From: Darksidea phi
Taxonomy: Eukaryota; Ascomycota; Dothideomycetes; Pleosporales; Lentitheciaceae
Assembly (NCBI GenBank): GCA_030770425.1
Contig: JASJFT010000210.1
Span: 1 to 64,000, forward strand
Length of the DNA stretch: 64,000 nucleotides
Direction of reading: 5' to 3'
In this document: positions 48,406-60,712 of the stretch, piece after piece
Position numbering within the stretch: position 1 is the first letter of the stretch
Layout of the letters: every line of letters starts with the position of its first letter
Program-made: the position numbers and the translations under genes
Notes under the pieces: generated by a model
What the model saw: only the letters and a program-made list of their open reading frames with translations
What the model was told of the DNA's origin: nothing
The model's database searches: none

Positions 48406-50203
48406 TCATCTCAGCTGCGAAATCTGGGGGACCCATGCGGATTGCCTCCCGGCTACGGCCTTTAGAAGCTCTTTGCCAGACAGCTCTAGATTACCACGGT
48501 CATCCAGTGTTGCATGCGACGGACTAACTCCTAACTGTCGCCGGGCCTCGGTCGTGTCGAACCCACCGACACCGGCTTTGGAACCTGGCGCTGGCTCTCT
48601 CCGTGGGTTACTACTGGACAGAGTTGCGTTGAAGCCTTGAAAGTGTGTGGACCATCGATTTGATGGACTGTTTCTCCGAGTTAGTTCGGTTAAGAGCTTG
48701 AGGAAAAAGCAATTCATACAGGGCATCATAACATAGCGGGGCGCGAAATGTCTCGGGCTCGCCGGACGTATAGCGAATATCTACCGGAATCTCAATATCT
48801 GCCCACGGACCAGAATATGTAGCATTAATCAATCCATTCCAAGAGATAAACGATCCAAAAGTAGCGTTGAGCATCAAATAAGCGCTACCAAGGGCAGTTG
48901 GCCAGGAGCTATTTCCATCATTAGCTACCCAAACCCCGGGCTCAGGATCGCCACTTTCGGGGTCTCCCGTAAACGGATACCAGCTGCACCGTAGTGATCC
49001 ATTATTCGTTGGGTCAAGTGATGAAATCAGTCCGCCGGCAGCCCAGGATTCTAGACGACACAGCGTCCAAGTAGGGTCCAAGCAGTATTCGAAAGGCATT
49101 CCGGGCGTGCCCCAATAAAGGCCACGACTCCCGGGTAACGTGCACTCATACCTCGTCCCATTCATATTGAAAACAGCATTGTCGGACGTGTGACGAGGTG
49201 CAACTTTCTCACAGATACTCAGAGGGTCTCGTTGGTCGGTGTCTCCACACGATTGCATGGAGAGAAAAATTGGTTGCGTGTGCACTGTACGCGCATCGAA
49301 CGTAAAAGCCGGCCCTTCGCAATCATGCAAACGTTCTCTTGTGCCCTTATCCGCAATAGGAATCGTGGAACAGATGACCGGCTGGTATCATCAATTCCGT
49401 CTTTGCGTTCCAAAGGAATCGAGTACTCTCCGAAGGAGTGATAATCTGTCGTTAGATGTGCCCAATGCTTTGATGCCCAGATATCAGTGTACAAGTCCCC
49501 TTCAAATCCACCGAAATTAGTTGAATTGAATTCATAAAATACCCATGACTCCCACGCGGGAGCGGGCGCTGAGATCAACGCAGTATCGGACAGAAGAAGC
49601 GTGGAAGAAAACTGGGTGACAAGCGTTGACAGTGCCAGTAGGAGAAGTAGCAGGACCAGTGCAAAATATCTGGCCTGCTTCGCGTAAATCCACAAAAGTG
49701 TATGTGGACCGCTATTAGAGAACCTCATGATTGAAAGTTCTGGAACATCGATGAGTCGTATACCGGTGCCTTCGATGATAAGGGAGGCTAGCATTGAAGT
49801 TGCCCGCTACCCTTAGACTTACCGCTGATAATGTAACCGATCTGGTGATCCAATTTGCTAAAACGATTTTGCGGCATGTCAAATTAGAGTCGCTACTGTG
49901 CCAGAGAAATGCAAGGAAAGCGATGGTGGCCAGTAGAAAGATGGTTGATACTGTAGTGGCAGTTATTAGGTAGACACTTAATCGTGCTCTCACAGGTAGG
50001 GCGATGAACGGTGTGGCTGGAATTCGCTCCACGAGCTCTTCGTTATCCTCTTCACTTCTCTTGTTGAGTGATCCCGTGGTGGCGTGGTCTCCGATCGAGT
50101 TCGGTCGGACTAGGTCGGCGCTTGGCGCTTCCTTTAGTGATGCATCGCGATGTTTGGCCGAGCCCATCCGCTCTTTGCAAGCTGAGCGAGCGATTCGTTG
50201 CAT
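48406..50203 (-). pseudogene. Multi-pass membrane protein gene broken by frameshifts
   Basis: Coding-type sequence begins at ATG 50203 with a Ser/Glu-rich cytosolic N-terminus, then a membrane span (VYLITATTVSTIFLLATIAF). After TRSVTLSAVSLRVA (about 49803) the reading must change frame to reach ATSMLASLIIEGTGIRL, and a further span (FALVLLLLLLALSTLV) follows. Near 49385 it must change again, from SSVPRFLL to the frame of ERLHDCEGPAFTFDARTV. The last part is a Cys- and Asn-X-Ser/Thr-rich ectodomain that stops at 48611. A further stretch (GVGGFDTTEARRQLGVSP) ends in yet another frame at 48406. The two main shifts cancel each other. No intron of plausible size fixes them. Layout resembles a large uncharacterised fungal membrane-protein family I know only by appearance. 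Confidence 0.6.
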
Positions 50204-50775
50204 TGTGAACCTTTGCCAAAGTGGGCTGATAAATCTTGAGACGAGAGGGTTGAGTGCACACAAGGCTAGCTTGTCCTACCTCGTGTATCAAGCTCAGCCG
50301 CCGCCACAATCTACACCTTCGTCCTAATTCGCCTGTTTTAAGGCGATAACACCAAGCCCCATTTGGATATCTTAAGGTGAAGGCTCAATGACGTCATGGG
50401 CTGGTAATTCCAGCCCTCTTTTCCGTGATTGGCACATGAGTTTGGGAGCGACTAGCGTCAAGGGTATTTGAAGAGTGGGCCACAGCGACGGATGAGAATA
50501 CGTGAATAGCCCCTTAGCGGTAGAGAGATGAAATGATTAATTGAAGAGTAAGAACTAGGAGAAGTCCTGAACAGACGAATAACCCTTCCAGATCGATAAA
50601 AGCTTGATTATGTAAGCATCCACAGACGCTAACTATCGTCCCTTCCGAGAGTGATTGTCAAATTACAGGCAGGCTCAAAAAGTCCATCAGCTGTCACATC
50701 TTTGTGCCGTTTCTTGGGCTGGGCAATGAAGCAAGAATTAAAACCAGAATTAGGGGGTGAATTGGCTACTTTTCA
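50204..50775. other. Intergenic region
   Basis: About 570 bases between the broken membrane-protein gene and the 3' end of the GTPase gene. Nothing seen. Confidence 0.5.
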
Positions 50776-53700
50776 CTACAATGCGTACATGGGCTCATCC
50801 ACATCCTCAATCAGTACATCTCCCTGATCTTCCACGTTATACACACGCCTAACATCCCTGATAACCTCCCCAGCCTCTCTAACCACATCCTCCGATCTCG
50901 CCATTCTAGCCCGCAAGCCCGTCGCAAACTCTTCATATTTACCCGCCTCATTCTCTCTTCCCTGCTCTCTGCCCGCCAAACGCAAATCCCTGATAAGCGC
51001 ATCGACTTCCCTACCAATGCCATCGTGCAGGTCATGGAAAGCCTCTCTCACAATCCCACGATGCGCCTTCTCTACCATACTACTCAGTCTAGAGAAGATA
51101 CGCGCGGAGGCTATGTGAGAAGTTATAATGTCTTTGCGCTGCTGGCTGAGGAGCGATGGGGAGGGTGAATGGGGCGGTGTGATTGGTAAGTTTTTGTTGA
51201 CGGGAGGGGCAGCAGAGAGGGCAGAAGCCGCATGGTACGCAGGCGCCATGAGTGTGTTGATTGTCGATGATAGGTGGCCGTACAGCGCGTCGGTTTCGAG
51301 ACTTTGGGTGGCTTCGAGGAGGGAAGCGAAGATTATGTGGATGAGGTGGTGGATGCTTGCTTTTCGGTGGGGAACCGAGCCAAGGAGAGTGTGGATTGAT
51401 GTCGGTGCGGACGGGAGATGTTCTTTCTCGTGTCAGTTTTGCGTTCCTTGGATCTGTAGCGGAGGATGTATACCTTGAAGGGAATTGCAGAATTCGTCGA
51501 AAACCTGTTCGACGTAGTTGATGAGCTCCTTCTCGCTTGTTTCAACGAGGTCTTGGAAGGTCTCCCAATTCTTCTCCAGTTGAAGTCGCATTGGTTGTAT
51601 GAGCTCTTCGTTCCAAGTCCGGTGGCCGTTAGCTCCGGTCGTGTGACATCCGTAATGGCGACAAAATGCGGCGTAGTCTTTCGCACTCCACTAACAAGAT
51701 GTTAGAATATGGTAGAGTGTGACTTCGGATGATACTTACTTTAGTCCACCCCTTGCTCGCTTCAAGCGCTGCATTTCTCCACTCTGATCGCTGATCACCT
51801 GCCTGGGTTAGTCGACACTCACGAGCTATTGTTGAGAGGCCTCATGCTTACGGATCGGTAGGACGATGGCAGAAGAAAATTTTGCGTTGAGCGCCGCTTT
51901 TGCAGTATGAATCTGTGCTGATGGCATGATGAGTTTCTGCAAGAGTCAGCTTGAAGTTATCGTCATCGCAGTGTGAGAATACTCACATCAATCGCGACTG
52001 CCTCCAGGCTCTTCATGACTTGTTGGATTTCTTCCATGTTTCCTGTGGTGAGCTCCTCTGAATCGCCAATTGCCCACTGCTTCAACGAGCCAAGCAACGC
52101 CGGTACATCGTGCTCTATAAATGCAGTGGCTTCTCCGAACTGAACATCAGCTGCCACCGAATGACAATATCTCCTCAGGTCAACGATGCCACTTAAATCC
52201 AGTCTAGATACTGCCTTTTCCTGCTCGTCATGCCGATGTTTCCAGTAGTCATGACTACTGACGCAAAACACCTTCAAGTCTCCCATTTGAACATGCTCGG
52301 CATACTTGTCGATGAGCTGGTTTGCGACTTGTCCATTGCGGCGCTCTACAAGAAATTGCTTGAGGCTGAACTCCATCTCTTCGAGGAGATCCCGCGTTCG
52401 AGCCTCTTCCTGAAGTGCGCCAGGGAAGCCGTGCCGCCGTTGCGCTTCGCTACGTTTGAGTTGCATTCCTAGCGTCTCGACCTGTTGCCGCCATGTTCGG
52501 ACTTGCAATGAAATGTCTGGATCTCTTCTCTCGACTTCGCGGACGGAGATGTCATCTGTCTTAGTGCAAATGATACTTAGTGGCCGATGCCGCCCAATCC
52601 GCTCAACAATGTCGGAAATGCACCGATCGCTAATGGCTTGTTCCCGTGGAGCCACAACGAGAATTTCGTGGCAACTTCGAAGGTAGCGTTCGGTTGTCCG
52701 CGCCCGAGCAAAGTCTAGACCATGAGGAGTAGGGCAATCCACCAGAACAATGCCGGATTGAAGTATGGGCGAGCGAAGATAGACCCGAGCAAGGCGAACG
52801 AATGGCCAGAGAGCGGACGTGCTCTCATCAACAGGATTACTTGTGAATGAGTCTAGCCTGTCTGAGCATTCTTCAGCATCAAAAGCGGCAGTGGACCAAG
52901 TTCGAGCTTTCCCACCACCAGGGCGCGTGGCTAGGAAGTCGATGGCCCAGTGATGAAGTACGTCGATGAGAGGAGTCTGTGTATTAGTAGGGTATCGTAA
53001 CAGGAAGTCCTTCGTAAAGAACTGTTGGTTACGGAACATCGCATATAGGGTGTGCCATGCTTCTTCGGCTTGGTTCTTGATGTCGGCATGTTCTTCGAAG
53101 TTGTCAGTCTCCTCCAACGCAGGATCATGTCCAGCGCGAAAGCTCCTTAGCAGCTCTTGAATAAGGTCTCTGGTCTCTTCAGCAGTCAAGTAATCGACTT
53201 CGATGGCGAAGGGCTCATTATGATAAGCTGGGCGAAACCAATACTCGGTCACGGTAGACGTAGAGTGGTTGTTGCTGCAACACTGAAGTGATGTTAGTGT
53301 TGATATAGATAGCGCGTGGATATCGATGTTACTTACTGAGCGAGCCAAACGGAACTGGTCAAGCAATGCATTAAGGACACCACTTTTCCCTACTAAGTTG
53401 TCAGCCGCCGCCTGCAGACAAGAACACACCTTACTTACCGGCTCCTATGTCGCCAACAAGGGCAACTCTCCTCGTTCTCATAGGCTCAAACTCGCCCAAT
53501 TGTTGCGCTCGTTGCTTCAATGCATGCAGATCTGACCCCAACTGATGGCTGGCGGGGCAACCCCAAAGGGCAAGAGAAACGTCTTTCATCTCCTGCTTCG
53601 TTCTCGCCAAGGAGGCTTGGAAGTCCGCGTTGAAGAGCGGCATGTCAGGCTTCTCCTCCTTTGTGACATCGTACAGTAGCTCGTCTCCTGGCTGTGGGAC

Positions 53701-54039
53701 AGGTGCAGATGGCGATATAAGCTTGTTTTGCGCCCCGGACTCATGGTTCAAGCCACTGGTCAAAAGCGCAAGTGGTGGGGACTGGAAGTCGTCGTCTTGC
53801 TCTGGATCTGAAAACACACTATGGTGCGAAGCAGTACTTGGCGATATGAGATTAATCGCTGGCCAATCCGGACTGACTGGCGAGAATGGTGGGTTAGCAA
53901 CAGGGCTCATCAAGGCCGGACTGATCAGCGACTGGCAAGAATTGCTCTGGGTGATGATGCGGACGGATGTAGGTCGAGGCCGGGGAGTTGTCGATCGAGG
54001 GAACGGGTCTTGAGCGGTCATGGCGGTGCAGGTCGCCAT
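50776..54039 (-). CDS. Dynamin-superfamily large GTPase (SLIP-GC-like)
   Basis: Model: complement of 50776..51422, 51474..51690, 51740..51798, 51852..51936, 51987..53282, 53337..53389 and 53439..54039, 985 aa, every join in frame. The first ~190 residues are Ser/Pro-rich and disordered. The GTPase domain has P-loop GDIGAGKS (196-203), split by an intron inside the loop. It also has a G3-like VLVDCPTPHG, where Pro-Thr-Pro replaces the usual Pro-Gly, and G4 CTKTDD. The rest is helical and charged, as expected of a stalk region, with the conserved-looking GANGHRTWNEELIQPM segment near residue 670. This architecture matches fungal proteins resembling vertebrate nuclear GTPase SLIP-GC. Cellular role unknown; no membrane span or PH domain seen. 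The alternative start is ATG 54021. Confidence 0.85.
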
Positions 54040-55122
54040 TGCGGAGTGTGTAATGATGGTATGATACAAAGAATGGATTGGGCGGTAACGATACAAAGAC
54101 AACCGGAAACGACAACTTGGAGCAAGACAATGAGGGACGAGGAGAAGACGATGAGAGACCACGTTGAGCCCGAGGTGTATCACTCCTAATATGCACCCCT
54201 CAACTAATCCATATCGACGACCGCCACAGCCCTTACCGCTGGCCTACCATAAGCCATCACGAGCGCCATCCCACTCGGTCGCATATCCACGGCCCCTCGT
54301 GCAGTGCTTGACAAGCGTGGAGGTAAACGATGTCAGCGGTACGAAACCACCTATCGATTGGCCGATGCACAGCCTTCACAGTGATCTACTCACACTATGA
54401 CGCAAATGCTCATTGGCCAGTCTCAACCAGCAGTGTGACGGACGGTTTATGGGAGTGTCGAGAAGCGAGGAGTCTTGTGACGGCTGCGAGGTTGGGAACG
54501 CCAAGGGCGCGTAATTTAGCTGAGGGCAACAACGTTTCTCCGCTCCCTCCTTCTGCGACGCCACCTCTGGCAAGCCACAGCGCTTTTCCACGCCTCTTGC
54601 ATATTGCATGGTCCTGGGTGTCAAAGAAACAAGGAAGATGCAGCTTTGCAAAAGTTCACGTTTCTATTACCGAGTCAAGACTCTCATACGTCACTCTCCA
54701 TTATGAGATGTGATCGCGCCTTTTATCCACCCCTTCGCCAAAGCGCATGCGAGAAATACTTTGGATCCTCAGAATGCAGCAGATACCACGGCCATCGCTG
54801 GTGTCCTCAACCAGTCCGAGCCTGGCAGCCACATCACTCCTGTTCGCCTTCCATACCAACCTCGCCATGCCTCGTAGCCTTGTTCTCCTGCCCTCGCCGA
54901 GTGCCCAAACGCCTTGCCCTAAGTCATCATTAGACCAAAAGGGGAGAGAAAAAGATAGAGAAGTCCCATCCGAACAAGCTGGCGCAACGCTTGCAGAGCA
55001 ACATTGCGCAGATATGGAAGAGGATCATGCGACACGCGACCCTCTTCTATCCTGCAAACCCATAGCGGTGTTAGCAGTGCCGATGTAGTTGTACACAAAT
55101 GATCAAATGCAGGCCCTAAGCA
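54040..55122. other. 1.1-kb intergenic region
   Basis: Between the GTPase promoter and the SUMO-ligase 3' end. A plus-strand 113-codon frame at 54747..55088 has a hydrophobic start and charged tail but no recognisable domain; not called. Confidence 0.45.
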
Positions 55123-57093
55123 TCAAGGAGAGCTACCAATATATGTGGGGTGTTGGGAAGATCCCTGTCCGGGATAGGTGGGCGGCGGTTGGCGGTAGTT
55201 GTTAAACATAGGATGTTGTGGTGAATGGGAAAGGGCATCCATGCGCAGACCAGAATTTGTGCTATGGTAGAGTGGGGCTTGGGGACGCATAGGGACAGAG
55301 ATACTTCCCGACGGAGGCAACTGATATCGACGTGACGGGTCAGGGAGGCTGCTGGGGGTGCTGTACGCTACCTTTTTGGTGGGCCTCGCCGGCTCGTCAT
55401 CGTCGGATAGGGTCAGGTCAATAACATCCGAAGTGCGCTTGTTTCCGGTTCTCGGGGCCGATGAAGCTTCTCTTGAAGGTAATGGCGGGGTTCTTGCCAA
55501 AGACTGTGGTGTGTGTACAGTCTCGCTCTTGATGGCAGCGAGCCGGAAATCGGTTATTTCGACCAGATCCTCGTCACTATCATCGTCGTACCTGTTATTG
55601 TTCGTGGTGGCACCGCCCTTCTCAGCCGACCACTGGCCGTCGGGTTCTATAGTGACCTGGTTCGTGTCCCTGGGAGCACGGTCCAGGATCTCTTGGACAT
55701 ACTCGTCCACAGCTAATGCTTCGAAGGAGATGGTCTTGTTGCAAATAGGGCATTGCCAAGTTGGTGCTTGTTCCTGCAACTGGAGGAAGCACTCGGCATC
55801 AAAACACCGGTTATGGGTGCATAACGTTGATCTGCATGGTATGACAATCTTGGTTGTTGAGACGGGATCCTTTAGCGACATTACGCTGGACTCGACCACA
55901 ATATCTGGATCGCTCGCCTTCTTCCTCACTGAGCTGGCGTTAGGATGATGCTGCAGACGTTGCTGTGTATTACTTACTTTCATCGAGCACGGATCCCTTT
56001 GTGATAATGTTTCGAAGTTTTATCCGCTTCGCAAGCTCTTCCGCGGAAAACTTGCGCACCATGTAGACGGAAAGGTTGAACTTCTACGACAGAATTAGCC
56101 CAGCTCGCGCTATCGGGCGAAACAAGGGATAGGAGACCTCTTTCGGACTTGCCTTGTGGGTGAGGGCGTAGGTGATGGTGAGGGTGTTGCGGTAGTTTGC
56201 AGGCGAGAGCCGGACGAGGCCTGTGAAGTCAGCGGGCCGCGTCGAGCCTGGCTTGTTCTTGAGCCCCTTGTAGTTCGCCTTCACCTCTTCACCGTTCACC
56301 CGGACCTCGATCTGACTGGGAAATGCGATGTCTACGCGCGTGTACGGTGTGAGTGGCTGTTCCACGGCGGAGAAGAGTAGCAGTCGAAGCGTAGGATCCG
56401 ACTTCAGGCGGGCGCATACGGCATCATTGAGCGCGAGGGACTTTGAACAACTGTGGCGGTGGCTCGGTGAAGCTGGGGATGGTCAGCCGGAGCGACAGAA
56501 GCAGAAAATGCACTATTTAATAACCTTCAAGAGTGATGCCGCCCAGTATCAGCTCCCGGATTTCGAAGAAGGGGCTTTCTTTGAACATGCAGCGTGGTCC
56601 TGCAGCAGTCAGTGAACTATCCTGAGCCATACCGCATTTCGGCAAGGCTTACGTGCGGGTGGAGGCGGTTGCTGGAAGCCGCCGTACAACGGTGGATACC
56701 CGCTCGACATGGCGTTCCCGTTGGACACGGGCGGCGTGGGATGGTTTGACGGAGGAAAAGCGCCGTTGGGATTCCTGGGCGGTGCGTCGCCACGATTCGC
56801 AATGCGGTGCTGCAGGCGGTTGAAGAGGGTATGGTCGTTGGTAAGGACGGCGCGGTTTATCACTGCATGTGGTGTCAGTGGTGGCAGTCCGCCGGGAGAT
56901 TTGGGCCAACGCGCCGCGTGTGGAGGGGAAGTGTATAACCCGTACATTCGATCACCCGGCCCTGGAGGACCGCCTTCACTCCACTGGACGCGAGCCCCTC
57001 GTCTCTGCAGATTTTCTTCAGATCATTGTTTATCAGCATCTTCGAGCGCGTGACTAGCCCGGGCGCCATCTGCTGCAGACTGGACGAGGCCAT
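55123..57093 (-). CDS. PIAS/Siz-type SUMO E3 ligase (SAP, PINIT, SP-RING)
   Basis: Model: complement of 55123..55928, 55978..56083, 56153..56472, 56525..56599, 56653..56862 and 56946..57093, 554 aa. It transfers SUMO from Ubc9 to nuclear targets. In order: a SAP helix pair (about 15-70; LKKICRDEGLASSGVKAVLQ), a Pro-rich linker, and the PINIT domain (about 120-280; YTRVDIAFPSQIEVRVNGEE, GLKNKPGSTRPAD). Then comes an SP-RING (about 300-365) with the CTHNRCFD and WQCPICN zinc ligands, and a SUMO-interacting motif DVIDLTLSDDDE at 454-465. The intron at 56084..56152 starts with GC (GCAAGT), a GC-AG intron. The intron at 56473..56524 has an unusual GTTATT donor. The tail is Pro/Ser-rich. Firm family identification. 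Confidence 0.92.
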
Positions 57094-57671
57094 GCCGGCG
57101 ATTGATTGTTGGGAGAGTGCGACCGGGCGTTCAGGTGGGAGGGCAGTCGGGGTGCTACCACGAACGGTGTCGGCGGATATGCATGAGGACGCGTGTTTGT
57201 CTCGCGGTGGACAGAGGCGCGGGTGAATGCGAGTGAGAGAGGACGCCGGTGAAGGTCGAGGACCTGGGGACCTGAGGACCTGAGATAGTGACCGGTCCGA
57301 TGGTGGTCGGCAGCCGCTTCCAGATTATCGCGGGCAGCACAAGGCGGAGGACAGCCTGAAACACAGCACACGGGGACGGGGGGAATGCGGCGCGAACAGC
57401 CCGTGAGGGGAGGGGGGAGGTGGAAAGGAACAGGCAGCGACCGCGAGGCCTGAAGGCGTCGTCGACGTGGATCGGCGGCTCTCGTGGCGCACCCCGTCAC
57501 TGTTTGTCAAGCCATCATCGCTAAGCTTTGGCGCCGGCCGAGCTTCTGCCTGGACCGCCACCAAAATTCCGGCGGCGCTCGAGCTTTTCATGTCCTCCAC
57601 CGCAGACCATTTTCCTACCACAGCACCCACCCACACCCACCCGATTTCCGAGCCCCACAACCACCTTCGCA
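57094..57671. other. Divergent intergenic region, SUMO ligase / DUF2423-like gene
   Basis: About 580 bases of 5' sequence for two genes. Overlapping frames on both strands are not supported as genes. Confidence 0.5.
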
Positions 57672-58369
57672 ATGGCAAAAGGCCTGCGATCCAGCGTCAA
57701 GAAATCCAACCGCTCCAAGCTCCGCTCGCGCGTCTTCGAGCCCGTCGAAAATGCCCGCCTAGAGCGCCTGCACCAGAAGCTGCTCGAAACCGCCCAGCAG
57801 CCCAAGCCGGAAGACCCAACGAAGAACGACATGGAGGTCGACTCAGCAGAAGGTAATCCCTCCGCCCCCCAGATCCCAAGCGCACTTCCTAACATGTCCA
57901 CCCCAGCAGACGCCAACGCGACCAACGAGGCAAGCAACGAGGATGGATTCTCCAAAGGTTTGTCATTTCTCAGTGCTAGCGTCCCGCGCTCCCTCCACAT
58001 CGACACCTACAACGACCCCCCAACAACCGACCCCGCCAAACACGACAGCGAGAACGGCGACTTCTATCACTTCTTGGGGCTCTGCTCCGACGTCGTTGGC
58101 TTCACTAGCGACGGGGACCTTGAGTTTGCCTTTGACCCGCATACACCATATTGGTTGAGTGAGCAAGGGCTAACAGTTGCTTCATAGAGATGGATGTCGA
58201 CGGCGCTCCCGCTGCTTCCAAGTCGAAGCCGAAGGACCGCAAAGCGATACGGAAAGCTCGCAAGCTGCGCAGAACGAAGCCCAAGAACCAAATGGCGTTT
58301 CCAGCGACGCGCGGTAAAGGCGCTCTGAAGCCCTTTTCGGAATCCCGAGTTCGCAAACGCCGATCGTAG
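57672..58369 (+). CDS. Small basic nucleolar-type protein (DUF2423 / YBL028C-like)
   Basis: Model: join 57672..57957 and 58188..58369, 155 aa. MAKGLRSSVKKSNRSKLRSRVF followed by PVENARLERLHQKLLE is the characteristic N-terminus of this family, thought to act in ribosome production. The acidic middle leads to MDVDGAPAASKSK and a highly basic tail (KAIRKARKLRRTKPKNQ, RVRKRRS). The 230-nt intron (donor GTTTGT, branch GCTAAC, acceptor TCATAG) is long for this window but joins the conserved parts in frame; the unspliced frame would end at 58187 without the basic tail. A further 57-nt segment, 57853..57909, looks like an optional in-frame intron (GTAATC, branch CCTAAC, CAG) and would give 136 aa. 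Confidence 0.75.
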
Positions 58370-59425
58370 TCGATGCCTCTCTTTTCCTTGTTGATTTCTT
58401 CGTCGCTTTCCACGTTCGGCCGGCGTTTACGAATCATGCATTTCCTGGCGTTGTTGGCGGGTAGTTGTTGCCTATGGCCCGGCACCACGAATGACGGATG
58501 ATACCATGCCCCCAAAGGGCACTGCGCATATAGCACAAATTCAAAAGTTTAAATTCCACGCCCGGCTCCTTCTATGTCCTGTTTTCTTCCCGACTGCAAA
58601 CCCTTTACTGGCTTCGGATTTAACCATTAACATTGATACGTCTAGAGGGAGATATCCAAGTCAAACGGCGAGAATCAACGTCCTAGTCTATCAATTTCTG
58701 AAGGACGATTGCTAACCTCGAGTGTCTTCGCCGCTCTTTCTCTCACTGACGAGTTTAGCATGTCCCCCCAGGGATTTTTGTCCTGTAAGCGTCCGGCGCA
58801 ACAGGCAGTGTTCTGACTCGTTCGGATCTTGGGAAGCTCTTTCGTACGTTAATTCAAGAATCACGCTCAACAAACGGTAGAGGCACGCATTACGGTTGCA
58901 TCTAGCGTGAAGTCCACGGCTGATGGTGTTCAAGCGGACAAAAAGCTGCTGTATGGACAAGGTATTCTATATTGCTAACTTGTGATTAGAGACAGGGTCT
59001 AGCCACGCTGTGATATTTTCATGTGAGTACAGTTTCCCGGCTCGCGCGGCTTCAGTTTATAGTATAAAGCCTTTTTTGAAATATGCCTCCACCTAGGCCG
59101 CTAATTACAGAACAGTGTACCCTATAGTATATTACCAATACGCATTGACTCGCCCCTATGAATAGCGTTTTCTGGATTTGCACCGCTAATTTAGGAGTCT
59201 GGCTCAACCTCGTTCCCGTGGTGACCACGATGCTATGACGAAACCGCCCGGTCTACTTCGCCACGCCCATCTCCTGTCCTTTTTTCACGACACTGCCACA
59301 CTCCCATTCAGATACTCAGTCAACAACAGCTCCTTCTACACCTGCCCAGCCGACTCCCGTGAGTTCAGTCTCCTAACCCAATTCCGCCATCATCGCTACA
59401 AACCTCCAACGCGGCGCCAAACTTT
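58370..59425. other. 1.06-kb intergenic region
   Basis: AT-leaning, short frames only. It includes the 5' region of the orphan gene at 59426. Nothing recognised. Confidence 0.5.
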
Positions 59426-60712
59426 ATGGACCAACGAGCTATCAACGTCGTGGACACCGTCCTTGAAGCTCAAGCGTTCCTCTCGGATAACCAGGAACTT
59501 GTGGCTCGCGCCAAAACCCTGGCCTTGACCCGCGACCAGATGCTTTCGCGGCTCTGGGACCTCGACGATAAGCGCTGTTACACCCCAGAGGCGCTCGCCT
59601 CCATCGCCAGAGACGGAAAGTCTCTAGAACAACACCTCGGCGAAGTCCCCGGCCTCCAACTTAAACTGTTGGGTGTAGTAAACAATGCGGTCGAGCACGA
59701 CATGGCGCTATGCAGCCGCGAGCTCTCCTTCGACCTGGCCAATTTCATCGTTGGCTTTGTCCTCGTCGGTTATCGCCAAGAGGAACCGGCATTCCGCCCC
59801 ACTGCCTCGCTGTGGGCACGCTACGATGTCGACGACGAGGTCAAGTTCTTCAACCACAGGGGCCAACCCACAGCAAAGACCGCAGCATACGACATGTTTC
59901 CTCACGCGAAGGAAAACTTCGACATGCACGCCGCGTGCCAAGACGTCAAGGCGAACTGTAAGGTAGGCCAACGTGATCTGCATGACTGATACCGTGCCAT
60001 GTCTTCCTTCAATATAAACGAACACTATATGATTACTTACTTCGATCCAAACTGGTATTCTAAAGAACCACAGACCTTGTTGGAAGCTCGCCGCAAAAAC
60101 ATCCTCACGTTCTCTGAATATGCCTTTCTCATCACCGACTTGAGCGCCATCCCCGTCGCACTCGAATTGGCCCAAGAAGCAGGCTGCGGAGGCAATCCTC
60201 GGAAGATCCTTCAAGACGACCTTGTGAAAGCAGCAAACCTCCGCACGGATCTGCAGCGCCGTGTTCACCCAACCCTCGACGCATACCAGCAAGTCATCCT
60301 CGCCAGCGGCTTCTCCCCTCTCTGCCTTGCCGTCTTCTGCCGCGGCGCAGCATACCTACTCGCTCACCATCATCACATCGAAGGCTTTGTCGACACGCAC
60401 GTGGACCGCTTCCTGTTTGACTTTCACCAAACCTTCTCCGTCGACATTCCACATCTCGCGCAGAACCACGGCACAGGCCGCAGCATCCTACCTTTCAACT
60501 CCACCCTTCCGGTCTCTCATTACGCAGCGGCGTGGAAGATGGACACTCGCGTAGGTAGCATCTTCAATACGGGCAGCTTCCGCTTCAAGTTCTTCACCAT
60601 GGCGACTTTGGAGGAGTTGGCTAGTCTGAGTCCGGTGGCAACGGCGAATGTGACAAAACACCCTCCTACCCTGGAGGAAGCCTACGAGCAGGGATACCTT
60701 CGGTACATCTAA
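59426..60712 (+). CDS. Conserved-looking protein of unknown function, 391 aa
   Basis: Model: join 59426..59962 and 60074..60712. The two open stretches share one frame, separated by a TGA at 59987. A donor AAG|GTAGGC and acceptor CACAG remove 111 nt including the stop, but the branch site is weak and the removed part also looks codon-like after 59999, so two genes or a broken gene remain possible. The protein is soluble, with no signal peptide or membrane span. Visible features are an N-terminal helix rich in Leu/Ala, a Cys-containing middle (HAACQDVKANC), and an LLAHHHHIEG run near residue 275. I do not recognise the family. Codon use is like that of neighbouring genes (C-ending codons). Confidence 0.6.

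Noticed and set aside
48406..50203. Explaining the broken membrane gene by introns
   Set aside because: The only GT-AG pairs near the frame changes are 16-35 nt or delete conserved hydrophobic segments.
54747..55088. 113-codon plus-strand frame with hydrophobic start
   Set aside because: No recognisable family, no splice support, low complexity; kept as intergenic.
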